A stretch of 64,000 nucleotides of DNA from the NCBI RefSeq assembly GCF_021917145.1, contig NC_061070.1:18878959-18942958 (forward strand), read 5' to 3'. The DNA is from Hypomesus transpacificus (lineage: Eukaryota; Chordata; Actinopteri; Osmeriformes; Osmeridae). The notes under the pieces were generated by a model. It was given only the letters and a program-made list of their open reading frames with translations. It did no database searches and had not been told where the DNA came from. Shown here in pieces: positions 49,462 to 61,181 of the stretch. A program made the translations under genes and the position numbers. The first letter of the stretch is position 1, and every line of letters starts with the position of its first letter.

Positions 49462-49719
49462 GGTTTCTATTGTCGCTGAGAATATTTGTTTGCTTTTGAT
49501 TCAGTAAATGTATCAATTCAGTCTAATGTCTCAATTATTTTATTGTATTGCACATTGTTGTACTGTTCACTAAGGTGGAGTTGACCACAACTGAGGTTCA
49601 GGAGAAGAGCACATCTCCACCAGCCCACCTGTGTCTACACCTCATGTGTACTACCTGTAACCATCTTACCTTTCCCAGCTCCTTCCCAGGCACCCTGTGG
49701 ACTCCAACCACACCAAGTC

Positions 49720-49930
49720 TCCTGCCTGCTAAACTAGTCCATTGGGTAAACTAGTGTTGCTGTGATCTCAGGTTTCCAAAGGACGCAAGATTTTTGCTAC
49801 CGGCTTTAATTCCTCCAATAAAACTTGTGACCGTGTTCAGTTGTTGCTGTGATGTTTGAACAGGTGAAATCAGGTGTTGAGCACAATGTCCACAGAGGGT
49901 GCAGTTAGACTGTCAGCTGTCAGTTTCCAA
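49720..49930. repeat. Right arm of the inverted repeat; also a direct repeat with 52690-52800
   Basis: The stretch CCAATAAAACTTGTGA-CGTGTTCAGTTGTTGCTG recurs in direct orientation after pentraxin copy 2, marking the duplicated unit. Each contains AATAAA (49817-49822; 52704-52709), a possible poly(A) signal. Confidence 0.8.
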
Positions 49931-49934
49931 AGGC

Positions 49935-50480
49935 TGGCACTAGGGGGCAGTATTCCCTGCTGGTCTTAAGGCCTCATTAGCAAGATTCATGTGCCACTAT
50001 AATGCAGTGGTGGGCATTTATATGGTGGAGATGTATGCTGGAAAACCCTTAAAGATGATTAAAATCTGCATTAACTGACAATTACATAATGTTTAGAAAA
50101 TTACATAATTTTTAGAAATGACCAAAAGCTACACAGGTCTACAAGTAACTTAACAATTATTTTGTTAAATGGACTAGCTAAACGATAAACCACAAGGGGT
50201 TTGTCCAGTTCCACAAACCAGAAGGATCCATTGGAACAAAATATATTTTACCTATACATGGTTCTTCCTGCCTTAATGAATGTGTAAATGAGTAAGCCCC
50301 ATACACAAGAGACAATGATAGGGTGATGGAATACATTTTGCATATGTAGATCTGGAAAATATAACATGATCAATGCAGTGACTTCTTTGATTATATTTCC
50401 GTTCAAAGAATGTACTGCAATGTTACAAAGCGGGCTATCCACACGCAATCCACAGGGAATACAAGACCACAAATATGAAC
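49935..50480. repeat. Duplicated 3' flank, matches 52800-53400
   Basis: Sequences such as GATTAAAATCTGCATTA and ATAAACCACAAGGGGTTTGT recur in the same order after copy 2. This shows that the pentraxins were duplicated together with more than 600 bases of downstream DNA. Confidence 0.85.
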
Positions 50481-51247
50481 GTCTCGTTAAACAGCCGGCA
50501 TTAAAATGTGTAATAGCCTAGGCTATACTGGCATGTCAAAGAAGACGCTCTTCAATCAGAAGATATTATCATTAGAGAAGGCTGGCTCTGATGAGACTCT
50601 ACCACAACCTATTTGCATAAAATTTGCCACACAAAACCTCTATTTGAATAAAGCTCGGACTTTCTGCATGCATGTGGACACTCATATTGATAGACAAAGC
50701 AGTAACCAAAACAGGAAAGGAAAAACTTTTAACCCATAACATGGTACGCTTCTTGTCATTGATTCGAACGGTGCTCACCAGAAATTAACCGCTCCAGAGG
50801 TCACTTGAAAGCGGCCCGACACCAACCTTTCGAGGCGGGCCAGAGAGCCGTTGTTTGTCCGCTAACGAGATCGATTCCGCAGTTCATTCCACCATAAACA
50901 AACCGCATTAAGGGGGTAAACGCCCCAGGGTTCGCTTCAACCGGACTGAACAAGGCTGGTGCAAACACAACCTGAATGTGTTTACTGAATCAAATACACA
51001 GAAGGACTTGAATTAATGAACCAAACATTCTCAGCATCAATGGAACAGGAAGACGTTACAACAACCCCAAACAAGGCTAGTAGGACTCGGAATGTGGGAA
51101 GGGCTGTCATGCCATGTTGATGTTTAGAACCAAGGTGTGGTACATTATTAGAGTGTGTGCTGGATGCTGTATAATCAACCTTTTGACCACAGATCATTCA
51201 AACCTCTTTCTACGACAGTAGTCAGAATCAAATAAACAGACAACAGA
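50481..51247. other. Upstream region of pentraxin copy 2
   Basis: Mostly unique DNA with a more CpG-rich segment at 50750-50950. No exon is recognised. The last 60 bases resemble the leader of copy 1 (GTCAGAATCAAATAAACAGA). Confidence 0.5.
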
Positions 51248-52301
51248 ATGAAGAAGCTGGTTTACCTCGTCATGCTGATGGTCTGCTCAGCTCAGAAAAA
51301 TACTGAAGGTAAGAAATGTTGACGTTTCCATTTAGAAGGCAAATTGTGATTTGTCATTCTGCTGTCAACATGACTCAACAACTCTGAAATAATTGTATTA
51401 GCTTTTTTATCAGCTGGTAGACAGTGAAACCAGAAAATAATATTGATCTCATGGAGGAGACAGTATGTCTTTAGAAAAGGCATTTGGCACAAAGGTCAGA
51501 CAGCTCATTTATACAGACAAGAAAAAACATAAGTGCAAAAGTGATAATTCAGGTGTCGTTCATGACATTTTGACGTTTCTGTTTTGAATGCAAATGTGAT
51601 GATTGTCAGTCTGCTTTCAAAATTACTCAACAATTTCTGAAATAATGTGTCTCTTCTCTCCGGCACTAGATTTGTTTGAGAGTGCGTTCACCTTTCCTGA
51701 GGAGTCCAAGACCACTCATGTGAGGATCATGCCTAAGTCCACACAGACCGTTATCAACACAGTGACTGTGTGTCTGCGCTTCTTCACCCATTTAACGAGA
51801 GATTACTCTCTCTTCTCCCTCGCCCTCCCAGAACAAGCCAACAGCTTTCTTCTTTGGCGTGAGAAGGATGGTGTTTACTCAGTATATGTGAATGATCAAG
51901 TGGTTTTCCCTGGTTTGAAAGGCGTGCTGAATCAGTGGAACTCTCTCTGTGCCACCTGGGAGACCACCACAGGACTGGCCCAGGTGTGGCTGAACACCAA
52001 GTCCAGCCCCAGGAAGTCTGTCAGTCCTGGGTATTCTATCAGAGGGATTCCCAGTATCATTCTGGGTCAGGATCAGGACTCTTACGGTGGCGGTTTTGAA
52101 GCGGCACAGTCTTTTGTTGGCTCTATGACTGATGTCTACATGTGGGACTCTGTTCTTTCTCCAAAGGAGATCCAGTACTACATGACTGGAATTATAGTGA
52201 GACCTGGGAATGTGGTAGACTGGAGGCAGATGGTGTTTACTGTAACTGGTGCTGTAGTTGAGGAGACCAGTGTTCTGGGGTTTGTTTACCATTGCAATTA
52301 A
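51248..52301 (+). CDS. Short pentraxin, C-reactive protein/serum amyloid P-like, copy 2
   Basis: Secreted calcium-dependent pattern-recognition lectin of the pentraxin family, which forms ring-shaped oligomers and binds phosphocholine or related ligands. Exons 51248-51308 (signal peptide MKKLVYLVMLMVCSAQ) and 51670-52301 give 230 residues, typical for CRP/SAP. The conserved cysteines are present (TVCLRFF and SLCATWET). Residues of the two-calcium site are kept in LGQDQDSYGGGF and the following EAAQ. The family signature HxCx(S/T)WxS is altered: serine replaces the first histidine. The single intron after the signal peptide, phase 1, is as in CRP and APCS. A TATA-like TATAAT lies at about 51170. 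Orthology to CRP or APCS individually cannot be assigned. Confidence 0.92.
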
Positions 52302-52427
52302 GAAAAGTCTTAAAGGTCATGCTTTTTTAGGGAATGTTTGATTCATACATTCATTCAAGACTTTTGTTTGCATTTTATACAGTAAACACATTATTTTCAG
52401 TTTTCGAATGTGTCAAATTATTCTAAT

Positions 52428-52635
52428 CAGAGGGAGTCAGATGGCTAAACGGTTAGGGAATCGGACTAGTAATCTGAAAGTTGCCAGATCGATTCCTGAC
52501 CGCGGCAAAAATGACATTGTGTCCTTAGGCAAGGCACTTCACCCTACTTGCCTCGGGGGGAATGTCCCTGTACTTACTGTAAGTCGCTCTGGATAAGAGC
52601 GTCTGCTAAATGACTAAATGTAAATGTCTAAATGT
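52428..52635 (+). mobile_element. tRNA-derived SINE copy 4
   Basis: A complete copy with the head GTCAGATGGCTAAACGGTTA, B-box-like AGATCGATTCC and tail GGATAAGAGCGTCTGCTAAA. It sits in the 3' flank of pentraxin copy 2 and is absent from the matching flank of copy 1. Confidence 0.9.
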
Positions 52636-53566
52636 AATCATTGACTTTGCTATCAGCATCATCCTGCAACAGGCTTGTCTTTGCTACCAGCTTTACTTAC
52701 TCCAATAAAACTTGTGAACGTGTTCAGTTGTTGCTGTGATGTTTGAACTGGTGAAATCATGTGTTGAGCAAACAGCCCACAGAGGGTGCAGCTAGACTGA
52801 CTGTTAGCCATCAGTATCCAGAGCCTGCCTCCAGGGGGCAGTATTCCCTGCTGGACTGCTTTTCTGTACTAAACTGGCTCTCTAGTCTTATATTCCTCAT
52901 CAGCAAGATTCCTGTGCCACTATTGTAATGCAGTGGTGGGCATTTAACATATGGTGGAGATGTATGCTGGAAAACCCTTAAAGATGATTAAAATCTGCAT
53001 TAAAAACAGACAATTAAATTTAATGTTTAGAATGATCAAAAGCTATGCAGGTCTACAAAGTAACTTTAACAACAGTTATTTAATGTTAAATAGACAAGCT
53101 CATCTAAACGATAAACCACAAGGGGTTTGTCCAGTTCCACAAACCAGAAAGATCCATTGGAACAAAATGTATTTTACCTATACATGGTTCTTCCTGCCTT
53201 AATGAATGTGTACACGAGTAAGCCCCATACACAAGAGACAATGAAAGGGTGATGGAATACATTTTGCATATGTAGATCTGGAAAAAATATAACATGATCA
53301 ATGCAGTGACTTCTCTGATTATATTTCCGTTCAAAGAATATACAACAATGTTTACAAAAAGTACTATCATCCACACACACACACACAATTTCTGACCTCA
53401 AGACAGAACAGAATGTAGAAAATAGAGTCCTACAATGTGGAGTCTAGGGGAATGTTTACCCACAGTGTCCACTGCCATGTTAGCTGCAAAGTCACAATTA
53501 CATTTTCATTTGTCTTCACCAGCGGAGAAACGTGCAGTGAGGTACGAGCCCAGAGCCCAGAGCCTC

Positions 53567-53850
53567 AGTAAGGGTTCAGTTCCTCAGGGGGCGGAGGACC
53601 TCAGTAAGGGTTCAGTTCCTCAGGGGGCGGAGGACCTCAGTAAGGGTTCAGTTCCTCAGGGGGCGGAGGACCTCAGTAAGGGTTCAGTTCCTCAGGGGGC
53701 GGAGGACCTCAGTAAGGGTTCAGTTCCTCAGGGGGCGGAGGACCTCAGTCAGGGTTCAGTTCCTCAGGGGGCGGAGGACCTCAGTAAGGGTTCAGTTCCT
53801 CAGGGGGCGGAGGACCTCAGTAAGGGTTCAGTTCCTCAGGGGGCGGAGAG
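53567..53850. repeat. 36-bp minisatellite, 8 copies, spanning the gpr137b stop codon
   Basis: The unit AGTAAGGGTTCAGTTCCTCA plus GGGGGCGGAGGACCTC. On minus each unit carries CCTTACTGA; the copy nearest the exon supplies the last residues and the TGA at 53817-53819. Confidence 0.95.
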
Positions 53851-56800
53851 GGATCTTGGCCTCCTGTGTAGGGGGTGAGACTGCTGTTCCGGCTGCCCCA
53901 GTCATAGCTGTCTGCAGTAAAACTGGCACAAATGTCATTCATTAAAACCCTGTTAGTTTTTAACTTGATGGTTGGTTAAATTCGATTTCTAAAACTCGTT
54001 GTTCCAATCCTTGATTGTGATTGGCTATATCGCGTTCCATGCCGTTGTAAAATCCAGCATTACCTTTTAAGTTGTCCTCATAACATTCTATTATAGCATT
54101 ACATATTACTTTGCATCGAAATATTTCAAATAAAAAAAGACGTTGCAAAGTTACAAGGTAGCAAGCAACCTAGTCGTAAAGAGAATGGCAGAATTTCTTG
54201 TAAATGTTGATTTGCTGGGTGGGCTGACGTTTGACGAGTGGTGGGAGCCTTTGTGTTGTGCCTAACAACTCCCCTTACCTGTTCTAACATCAGCGCAAAA
54301 CACGGCCTCTTGGGGCTTATTGCTTAAGTCATTTTTACATCCAAAATGATCGGTTATTTTAACGGTTCAGTTTGTGTGTCTTCAGCTGCAGTCCTCAGTA
54401 CGTACCTGGCCTGACTGTTGTGAGGGATGATGCTCCACGCCAGGTCATCGTCACTGTCATAGCGCCGGGGGTTGTCAAAGAAATAACCCCTAGAGGAGAA
54501 GATATGTCCTGGGATCCCAGAGCAACTCTGTACACCCAGCACACACACAGCACAGACACAGCACATAAACAGCACAGACACAGCACAGACACACAGCACA
54601 GACACACAGCACATACACACAGCACAGACACACATCACAGATACATCACAGACACATCACAGACACAGCACAGACACACAGCACAGACACACATCACAGA
54701 CACATCACAGACACAGCACAGACACAGCACAGACACAGCACAGACACACGGCACAGACACACAGCAAAGACACACATCACAGACACATCACAGACACAGC
54801 ACAGACACAGCACAGACACAGCACAGACACAGCACAGACACATCACAGACACATCACAGACACAGCACAGACACACAGCACAGACACACATCACAGACAC
54901 ATCACAGACACAGCACAGACACAGCACAGACACAGCACAGACACACGGCACAGACACACAGCACAGACACACATCACAGACACATCACAGACACAGCACA
55001 GACACAGCACAGACACAGCACAGACACACAGCACAGACACACAGCACAGACACACATCACAGACACATCACAGAAACAGCACAGACACAGCACAGACACA
55101 GCACAGACACAGCACAGACACACGGCACAGACACACAGCACAGACACACAGCACAGACACACAGCACAGGCACAACACAAACACAAGAGTCAGTTCCTAG
55201 TCAGATACATCACTGGTCGGGTCCTGGTCAGGTAGAACTCTGGTCAGGGGATGGCAGAATGTCGTGAGAGTTCAGATTCATGCAGAATGAAAACATGTGT
55301 CTGGTGGGTGTGTCCTCACCCTGTCCCGTGGTGGCCGTCGGACTCTGAAGAAGAAGACCACCAGAGAGGTGGGGAGCAGCTCCCACACAAACAGGATCAC
55401 CCCGAACACCACGTACCCTGCCTCCCCCAGGGTCGACTGCAAATCTGCCTGAGGAACCAAGAATGCTTTTCCAACTCTGGACACAAATGATGGTTCTACA
55501 TGGAAAGGAAAATCTACGCCGTTATCAATGTTAATTTTGGGATGAATCGTGAGAGTCAACAGGAGGGATTTTAGGTGGTGTTTTCAGTAGCTGTCCAAAT
55601 ACAAACTAGTCACCAAACGTATCCTGGTGGTACCTGGTCAGAAACGTTGTACCAGTCGTAGTCGAAGGAGTTAATCCTCTTGATGCTGGGGAGGGCCAGT
55701 ACCACCAGGTTGTAGCAGGCCCGCGAGATGTACAGGAGGATGACCATGGCTCCTATGACTGTCACCTGACAGACGGATGTGCCCTGGACAGAGTTGTGGG
55801 AAGGGAACACGTCTGATCTCAGACATGCTGTAGTGACAGACCAACCAGGTACAGCTTCTTGTAATATTAGTTTTGCAATCACTCTGGTTTCTTTCGATTG
55901 CCACCTTAATAATACTTTCTGTATCTTGTTAGACTTGACACATTCATTCTTTACAAGAAATATATCTTTACATTCCAATAACTCTGTTGAGCTCACCATC
56001 AACACTGGTTCCCTCACCTTGGACTCCAGGTAAATGTTGGCCAGCGACATCTTGGCGATCTTGTAGAGGCAGAGCGAGAGAGAGACGGCACACAGGACGA
56101 AGAGCGTGTCATTTATGGCCACCCTGACCAGCACGATGGTCTGAGCGTCTGCTGAGGCGGTTCTCACCAGCAGGGCACAGGTCAGGTTCACCACCAGGAA
56201 CACCACACTCAGACTCAGGAAGAGGACGTACAGAGGGAACCTGGGGAACAGGAAGAGAGAAAAGTTAGCATCTGGCTAGCAAAAAGAGACCCTGAAGCAG
56301 CCAGAGCCACTGTTTATGTCTCCCAGTTTATTTACATTTACATTTATGCATTTAGCGGACGCTTTTATCCAAAGCGACTTCCAAGAGAGAGCTTTACAAA
56401 AGAGCATAGGTCACTGATCATAACAACGAGGTAGTCCCAAACATTGCAAGCAGTCAAAACATGAAGCATACATACAAACTAAACTAAAGTTTATAGTGTT
56501 CCATTCAGATTCATTAACAACACCGTCATGTTTATCGATCCACAAAACATTGTGATTGCATGATTGCCTGTCAGGTCATTTATTGGCGTTTTTTCTTACC
56601 TGAACTTGTGAAGCTCTGGTGCATATTTAGACTTGGCTTTAAATACAACCTGTGAAAAAACACAGATCCTCTCAAATTGTTTGTCAACCGTCAGATGTGC
56701 AGGTTTGTCCTGCAGTCTACGCAGAGAGCTCTCTCACTTCTGCTTTTCCTCCAGTAAGAAGTGAGCGGGCAGTGACTGGAAACAGGAACCTCTCTCTAAC

Positions 56801-57506
56801 CCTCGACATGACATGTTTCTGAGAGGACAGGAACCTCTCTCTAACCCTCGACATGACATGTTTCTGAGAGGACAGGAAACTCTCTCTAACCCTCGACATG
56901 ACATGTTTCTGAGAGGACAGGAACCTCTCTCCAACCCTCGACATGACATGTTTCTGAGAGGACAGGAACCTGGTCATGTCATCCTGCTGTACATGACAGG
57001 AACCTCAGTGTGACAACATACAGACACAAGTCTATAACATACTAACACACATACATAACATACAGACACAGATCTATGACATACACACGCCGTTCCATAA
57101 GATACAGTGTTAGAGCAGTCCTCCCTCTCACCTGAGCGAAGTAGAGGTTCATGAGGCTGAGGGTGAAGAACTGCAGGCAGACGGGGAAGCAGTAGAGCAG
57201 CCAGAAGGGGAAGGGTCCCAGGGTGTTGGCCGCCACAAAGTTCCTGAAGTAGAAGGAGAAGAGCACAGCTCTCAGGGCGGCCCAGAGGAGGCACAGGAAC
57301 AGGAACACTGTCTGGTAGCTGAGCCGCTTGTGCCTGTAGCGCAGCACCATCCACAGCTGGGCGTAGACGAAGACAAAGAGCAGCGAGTAGAAGATGGTGT
57401 AGACCACCGTCAGACCCAGGCGGACGTAGGGGGGCACGGCCGGGCTGAGGGTAGGAGGGGGCACGGACTCGTTGCCCAGGGCCCGCTCCCTCACAGGGGC
57501 CTCCAT
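53817..57506 (-). CDS. gpr137b: GPR137B, lysosomal seven-transmembrane protein, complete
   Basis: GPR137B (TM7SF1) is an orphan seven-helix protein of lysosomal membranes, reported to influence Rag/mTORC1 signalling and osteoclast and macrophage lysosomes. Exons: 57132-57506, 56600-56649, 56018-56240, 55634-55783, 55320-55448, 54406-54527, 53817-53907; all phases agree, 379 residues against 399 in human. The start [14 protein letters not shown] has an N-glycosylation sequon in the lumenal tail. Seven hydrophobic segments are visible: from [11 protein letters not shown] in exon 1 (three segments), two in exon 3, one in exon 4 and one in exon 5 ([11 protein letters not shown]). The [13 protein letters not shown] lumenal loop and the cytoplasmic [19 protein letters not shown] motif are near-identical to human. 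Exon 6 starts at 54527 because only that acceptor keeps the frame. The last codons and TGA lie inside a minisatellite. The paralogue GPR137 is less likely given the NID1 neighbour. Confidence 0.95.
53910..54400. other. gpr137b intron 6
   Basis: About 500 bases of intronic DNA without a repeat or motif that I recognise. Confidence 0.6.
54535..55190. repeat. CAGCACAGACA-type satellite of about 650 bp in gpr137b intron 5
   Basis: Units of ACAGCACAGACAC alternate with CACAT variants and form longer repeated blocks. It starts about 8 bases from the exon 6 acceptor. Confidence 0.95.
56330..56490. mobile_element. Dispersed repeat fragment in gpr137b intron 2
   Basis: TTTAGCGGACGCTTTTATCC and AAGCGACTTCCAAG match the style of the conserved tail of many fish SINE/LINE repeats. 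Confidence 0.55.
56778..56970. repeat. 45-bp minisatellite, 4 copies, gpr137b intron 1
   Basis: The unit contains GGAACCTCTCTCTAACCCTC and GACATGACATGTTTCTGAGA. Confidence 0.95.
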
Positions 57507-57657
57507 GGCTCGCGGAGAGAAGGAAGCGAAGACAAAGACTCCCTCTCCCAGGGCTGCCTGCTGGCTGTTCCCCTCCTCTTTCAGCCTGGCTGTCTGGGTC
57601 GCCCTCTCTCCGTCCGCCCGGGCTACAGAGATGCACACACAAGCTGCTCTCACGCCT

Positions 57658-57727
57658 GAGAGAGCAGGAGAGAGCAGGAGAGAGCAGGAGAGAGCAGGAG
57701 AGAGCAGGAGAGAGCAGGAGAGAGCAA
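57658..57727. repeat. 10-bp tandem repeat upstream of gpr137b
   Basis: AGAGCAGGAG repeated about seven times, some 150 bases upstream of the gpr137b start codon and so in its 5' leader or promoter. Confidence 0.9.
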
Positions 57728-58039
57728 GGCAGAGGAGAGTCGAGAGGGGACAGAGGAAAGGGTGTGAACGGAGGTTGTCAGGAGCTGAGAAGAGAGAAGA
57801 ACAGAGCAGAGTGGAACGGGGGGTAGAAAAAAGAAAACAAGGCTGACTTCCTGCTGCAGCGCTCTGTGGGCGAGAGGGTGAGGCACATGATCTGTGTAGA
57901 GAACGAGCCGTTTGTCAGGAGCTGGGAGCAGGAAACGGTGTTGTGTTGTGAGCTCAGAGTGAGGGCAGAGCCTACAGGACTTACGCTACGATACGCATCA
58001 GCTGACGCACTCTACTGAACCTTTAACCCTGTACTGGGG

Positions 58040-58318
58040 CTTCCTACCACTGCTGCCTCCACGGAGAGGGCCTGCCTCAGCTGCCACTGCTGCCTCCATG
58101 GAGAGGGCCTGCCTCAGCTGCCACTGCTGCCTCCATGAAGAGGGCCTGCCTCAGCTACCACTGCTGCCTCCATGGAGAGAGCCTGCCTCAGCTACCACTG
58201 CTGCCTCCATGAAGAGGGCCTGCCTCAGCTGCCACTGCTGCCTCCATGGAGAGGGCCTGCCTCAGCTGCCACTGCTGCCTCCATGGAGAGGGCCTGCCTC
58301 AGCTGCCACTGCTGCCTT
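58040..58318. repeat. 37-bp minisatellite, about 7 copies
   Basis: The unit TGCCTCCATGGAGAGGGCCT plus GCCTCAGCTGCCACTGC. A 37-base period rotates the frame, giving mixed open frames. Confidence 0.95.
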
Positions 58319-58319
58319 A

Positions 58320-59071
58320 AATCCCAACTGCTACAGCTGCCTTAAATACTACAGCTGCCTCAAATACTACTGCTGCATCAGATACTACTACTACTACTAC
58401 TTCTAAAACATGGACATGATTTCATTTTAAATCGTATTATGTTGTTACATTGACTTGCACTGGGCTGTGAGGTAAAAATAAATAAAAAGACAGGTTTCCT
58501 GTCTTAAAAATAAGTAATTTATGCAAAGTTAGTATACATGCAAAGTTACGACTGCCTGGGATGCTGACAGTTCACAGAAGACTGTGAGGCCTTGGACTGG
58601 TCTGGGAGACAATTCCCAAGCAAGGTTTGCTGTGGTTGCGTATTTTTGTTTGACTGGATTAGGGCATGTGAACGAGAGGGAGGCAAGACCTGAAGGTCAC
58701 TACAACTCACCTTTGACCCTTTCAATGCATTTTTCCAGCTCAGACACATTCTGTAACCTCCCTCTAAACAAGCAAATGGCCATCTACTTCCCAGTAACCT
58801 GACACAGGGTTTCCCTGTAGACTCCCAGGGTTTTAGCTAGATATATTACGAAAGGTCATTTTGCTTACAAAGGCAAACAAGAAAAAAGAAGAAGACTAGT
58901 ACTAACATATACAACCCCATGATCAAGTCCAGATAAATCCTAATAGCATGTGTTTGTCTCTTACAGGAATGAGTTTTGACATGACAAGATAGTGTTAGTC
59001 CTCAAGAATACTCTTCCTCTTTTGTCAAAAGGACAATATCCATAATGAAACTAAAAAGGAGAAAGAGAGAA

Positions 59072-59080
<9 letters not shown>
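58320..59080. other. Intergenic DNA between gpr137b and nid1
   Basis: No gene, array or named element seen apart from short CTA/CTG-rich DNA at the start. Confidence 0.5.
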
Positions 59081-59151
<71 letters not shown>

Positions 59152-59375
59152 TTTGAGATAGAGCGAGAAACACACACAGGGAGGGAGAGAAGCAGGGAGA
59201 GAGAGAGATGGGGGAGACACAGAGAGAGAGACATACAGGGAGAGGGAGAGACAGAGAGAGAGACATACAGGGAGAGGGAGAGACAGAGAGAGAGACATAC
59301 AGGGAGAGGGAGAGACAGAGAGAGAGAGACATACAGGGAGAGGGAGAGACACAGAGAGAGAGACACAGAGAGAGA
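59080..59375. repeat. GA microsatellite followed by a minisatellite of about 30 bp
   Basis: GA runs to about 59150. Units containing GACATACAGGGAGAGGGAGA then repeat about five times. Confidence 0.95.
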
Positions 59376-59504
59376 AAATGGGTGGTTGGTGAGAGACTTC
59401 CTCTGTGTCATTCTTGCGTCAGAGTCGATCCTTCTCTCTCATGCTCGCTGTCAGCCATTGCGTCTGCAGCCTTCCTAAATATGGTCTGGTTAGACTCCAG
59501 GCAG

Positions 59505-59718
59505 GAGGTTCCCAGGCTGCAGGTCTGGGTGTAGGGACATGGGAGGTTCCCAGGCTGCAGGTCTGGGTGTAGGGACATGGGAGGTTCCTAGGCTGCAGGT
59601 CTGTGTGTAGGGACATGGGAGGTTCCCAGGCTGCAGGTCTGGGTGTAGGGACATGGGAGGTTCCCAGGCTGCAGGTCTGGGTGTAGGGACATGGGAGGTT
59701 CCCAGGCTGCAGGTGACA
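59505..59718. repeat. 38-bp minisatellite, about 6 copies
   Basis: The unit contains GGTTCCCAGGCTGCAGGTCT and GGGTGTAGGGACATGG. Confidence 0.95.
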
Positions 59719-59719
59719 G

Positions 59720-60575
59720 CATGATGGGTGGGCGGCTTGACGCCTGAGGATACCCGGCACCTGTCTCTGAGTTCCAGTGAACTCCGTAAATCCTCATTTT
59801 TATTCATTCATTTATAACTGAAAAAATCAGCATGTTGGCGTTTAATCGTTCACAATTTTAACAGTGGTTGTAGTTACAGGATAATAATACACAGTACACA
59901 AATACGTTCAAGATCATGTCAAAACCAAGACCATAAGTCCAAGTGCATTTTTATGAATGACCAGGAGATGGCATTAATGAGCTGTACTTTCCCAAAAATT
60001 CCTGGAGACATAAAATACAAGATTTCAAGTAGTTGGCCCAAAATCTAGAACACGTTATCTAGCTGAAACCTTGTCCCTTTGACCGTCCAATCTAGAGTAA
60101 AACACAAGAGCGAACCTGGCTCTGGTATTTTACACTGAATTCACAATTAACTGGCCAATGTAAGACTTGACACGAAATATTTGGACCCCACCTATAAATT
60201 ATTTATTAAAAAAGACACGTAGCCTAATTCTAAACCCTGAGTTTAAATTCAAATGTGATACCTCCAGTGGTTTAATACATGTTGTTTGGTGAAGAGGAAA
60301 CATGTGGTCTCGAGCTCTAACAAGCATTGTGTTGTTCAGTATCAGGCAGTTTGGCCAACACAAACTCCCGTTCGGATTAGGCCTGTTCGCGTGCTCCTCG
60401 TTATTCCCGCCAGGCGAGAAGCTGATTGCGGCTTCCCTCACATGCTTAGTCATGGTACAGTGACTTGTGTACCGTCCCCAAAGTTTATATAATATGTCCA
60501 AGAGACAGAGAGAAAGAAAACAGGGGGCACAACAGTGCTAGTAATTCTTCCCTTGGCATCTGGCCAGACCTCTCT
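59720..60575. other. Intergenic DNA upstream of nid1
   Basis: No gene or repeat array recognised. Confidence 0.5.

Positions 60576-60578
<3 letters not shown>

Positions 60579-60647
<69 letters not shown>
60579..60647. repeat. GT microsatellite, about 34 units
   Basis: An uninterrupted GT run ending in GCGGTGCC. Confidence 0.97.
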
Positions 60648-60648
<1 letters not shown>

Positions 60649-60969
60649 GTGCCCCGGCTGAACACACCGTGGTGCCATCCACAGGCTTGTAAAGACAAAA
60701 CTCAGTATTTGCCATTTATGTATTTCTTAACACGTTTATAATTATCTTCCACTATTACAACATACAATTTTCACCCAGTTACATATTAAGTTGCATATAG
60801 CCTATTATTATTATTGTTTTGAATAACCTTTTTTCAAATGTTTACATTTTGTATTTTGGGATCATGTGTATCCAAATATGTAGCCAAATATCTGTCAAAT
60901 ATCCTGAAACCTGAAACTATCTTTACCTCCTTTTTGTATTAAACATTTTTTTATGAATTCTTTCGGAGA

Positions 60970-61181
60970 ATTTCTTTCTAGAAATGCTCCGCTCCGCTCC
61001 CCTCTCCACCCCGCCCTCTTCGGCCTTCCATACCCCTCCATGTCTATCCTGTCAACTTCGACGTAAATCTCTTTGCGCTTTTTCTGCGTGGGGGCAAGTT
61101 CGGCGCTACTCTCCCGTTACCTATTAGCCTACTCATTTGAACTAACCCAGCGTCTGGGCAGGAGTATCTAAATATCAAAAC
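60970..61181 (+). promoter_or_regulatory. Probable nid1 promoter and 5' leader
   Basis: More GC-rich than the DNA around it, with CCGCCC (61010-61015) and GCTCCGCTCCGCTCC motifs that suit Sp1-type binding. No clear TATA box. Inferred from position only. Confidence 0.35.

Noticed and set aside
53435..53878. 147-codon plus-strand frame with a 12-residue repeat
   Set aside because: It is antisense to the gpr137b end and its 36-bp minisatellite; no other exon or promoter fits.
54372..55235. 287-codon plus-strand frame, Thr/Asp/His-rich
   Set aside because: Low-complexity array within gpr137b intron 5, antisense to a real exon.
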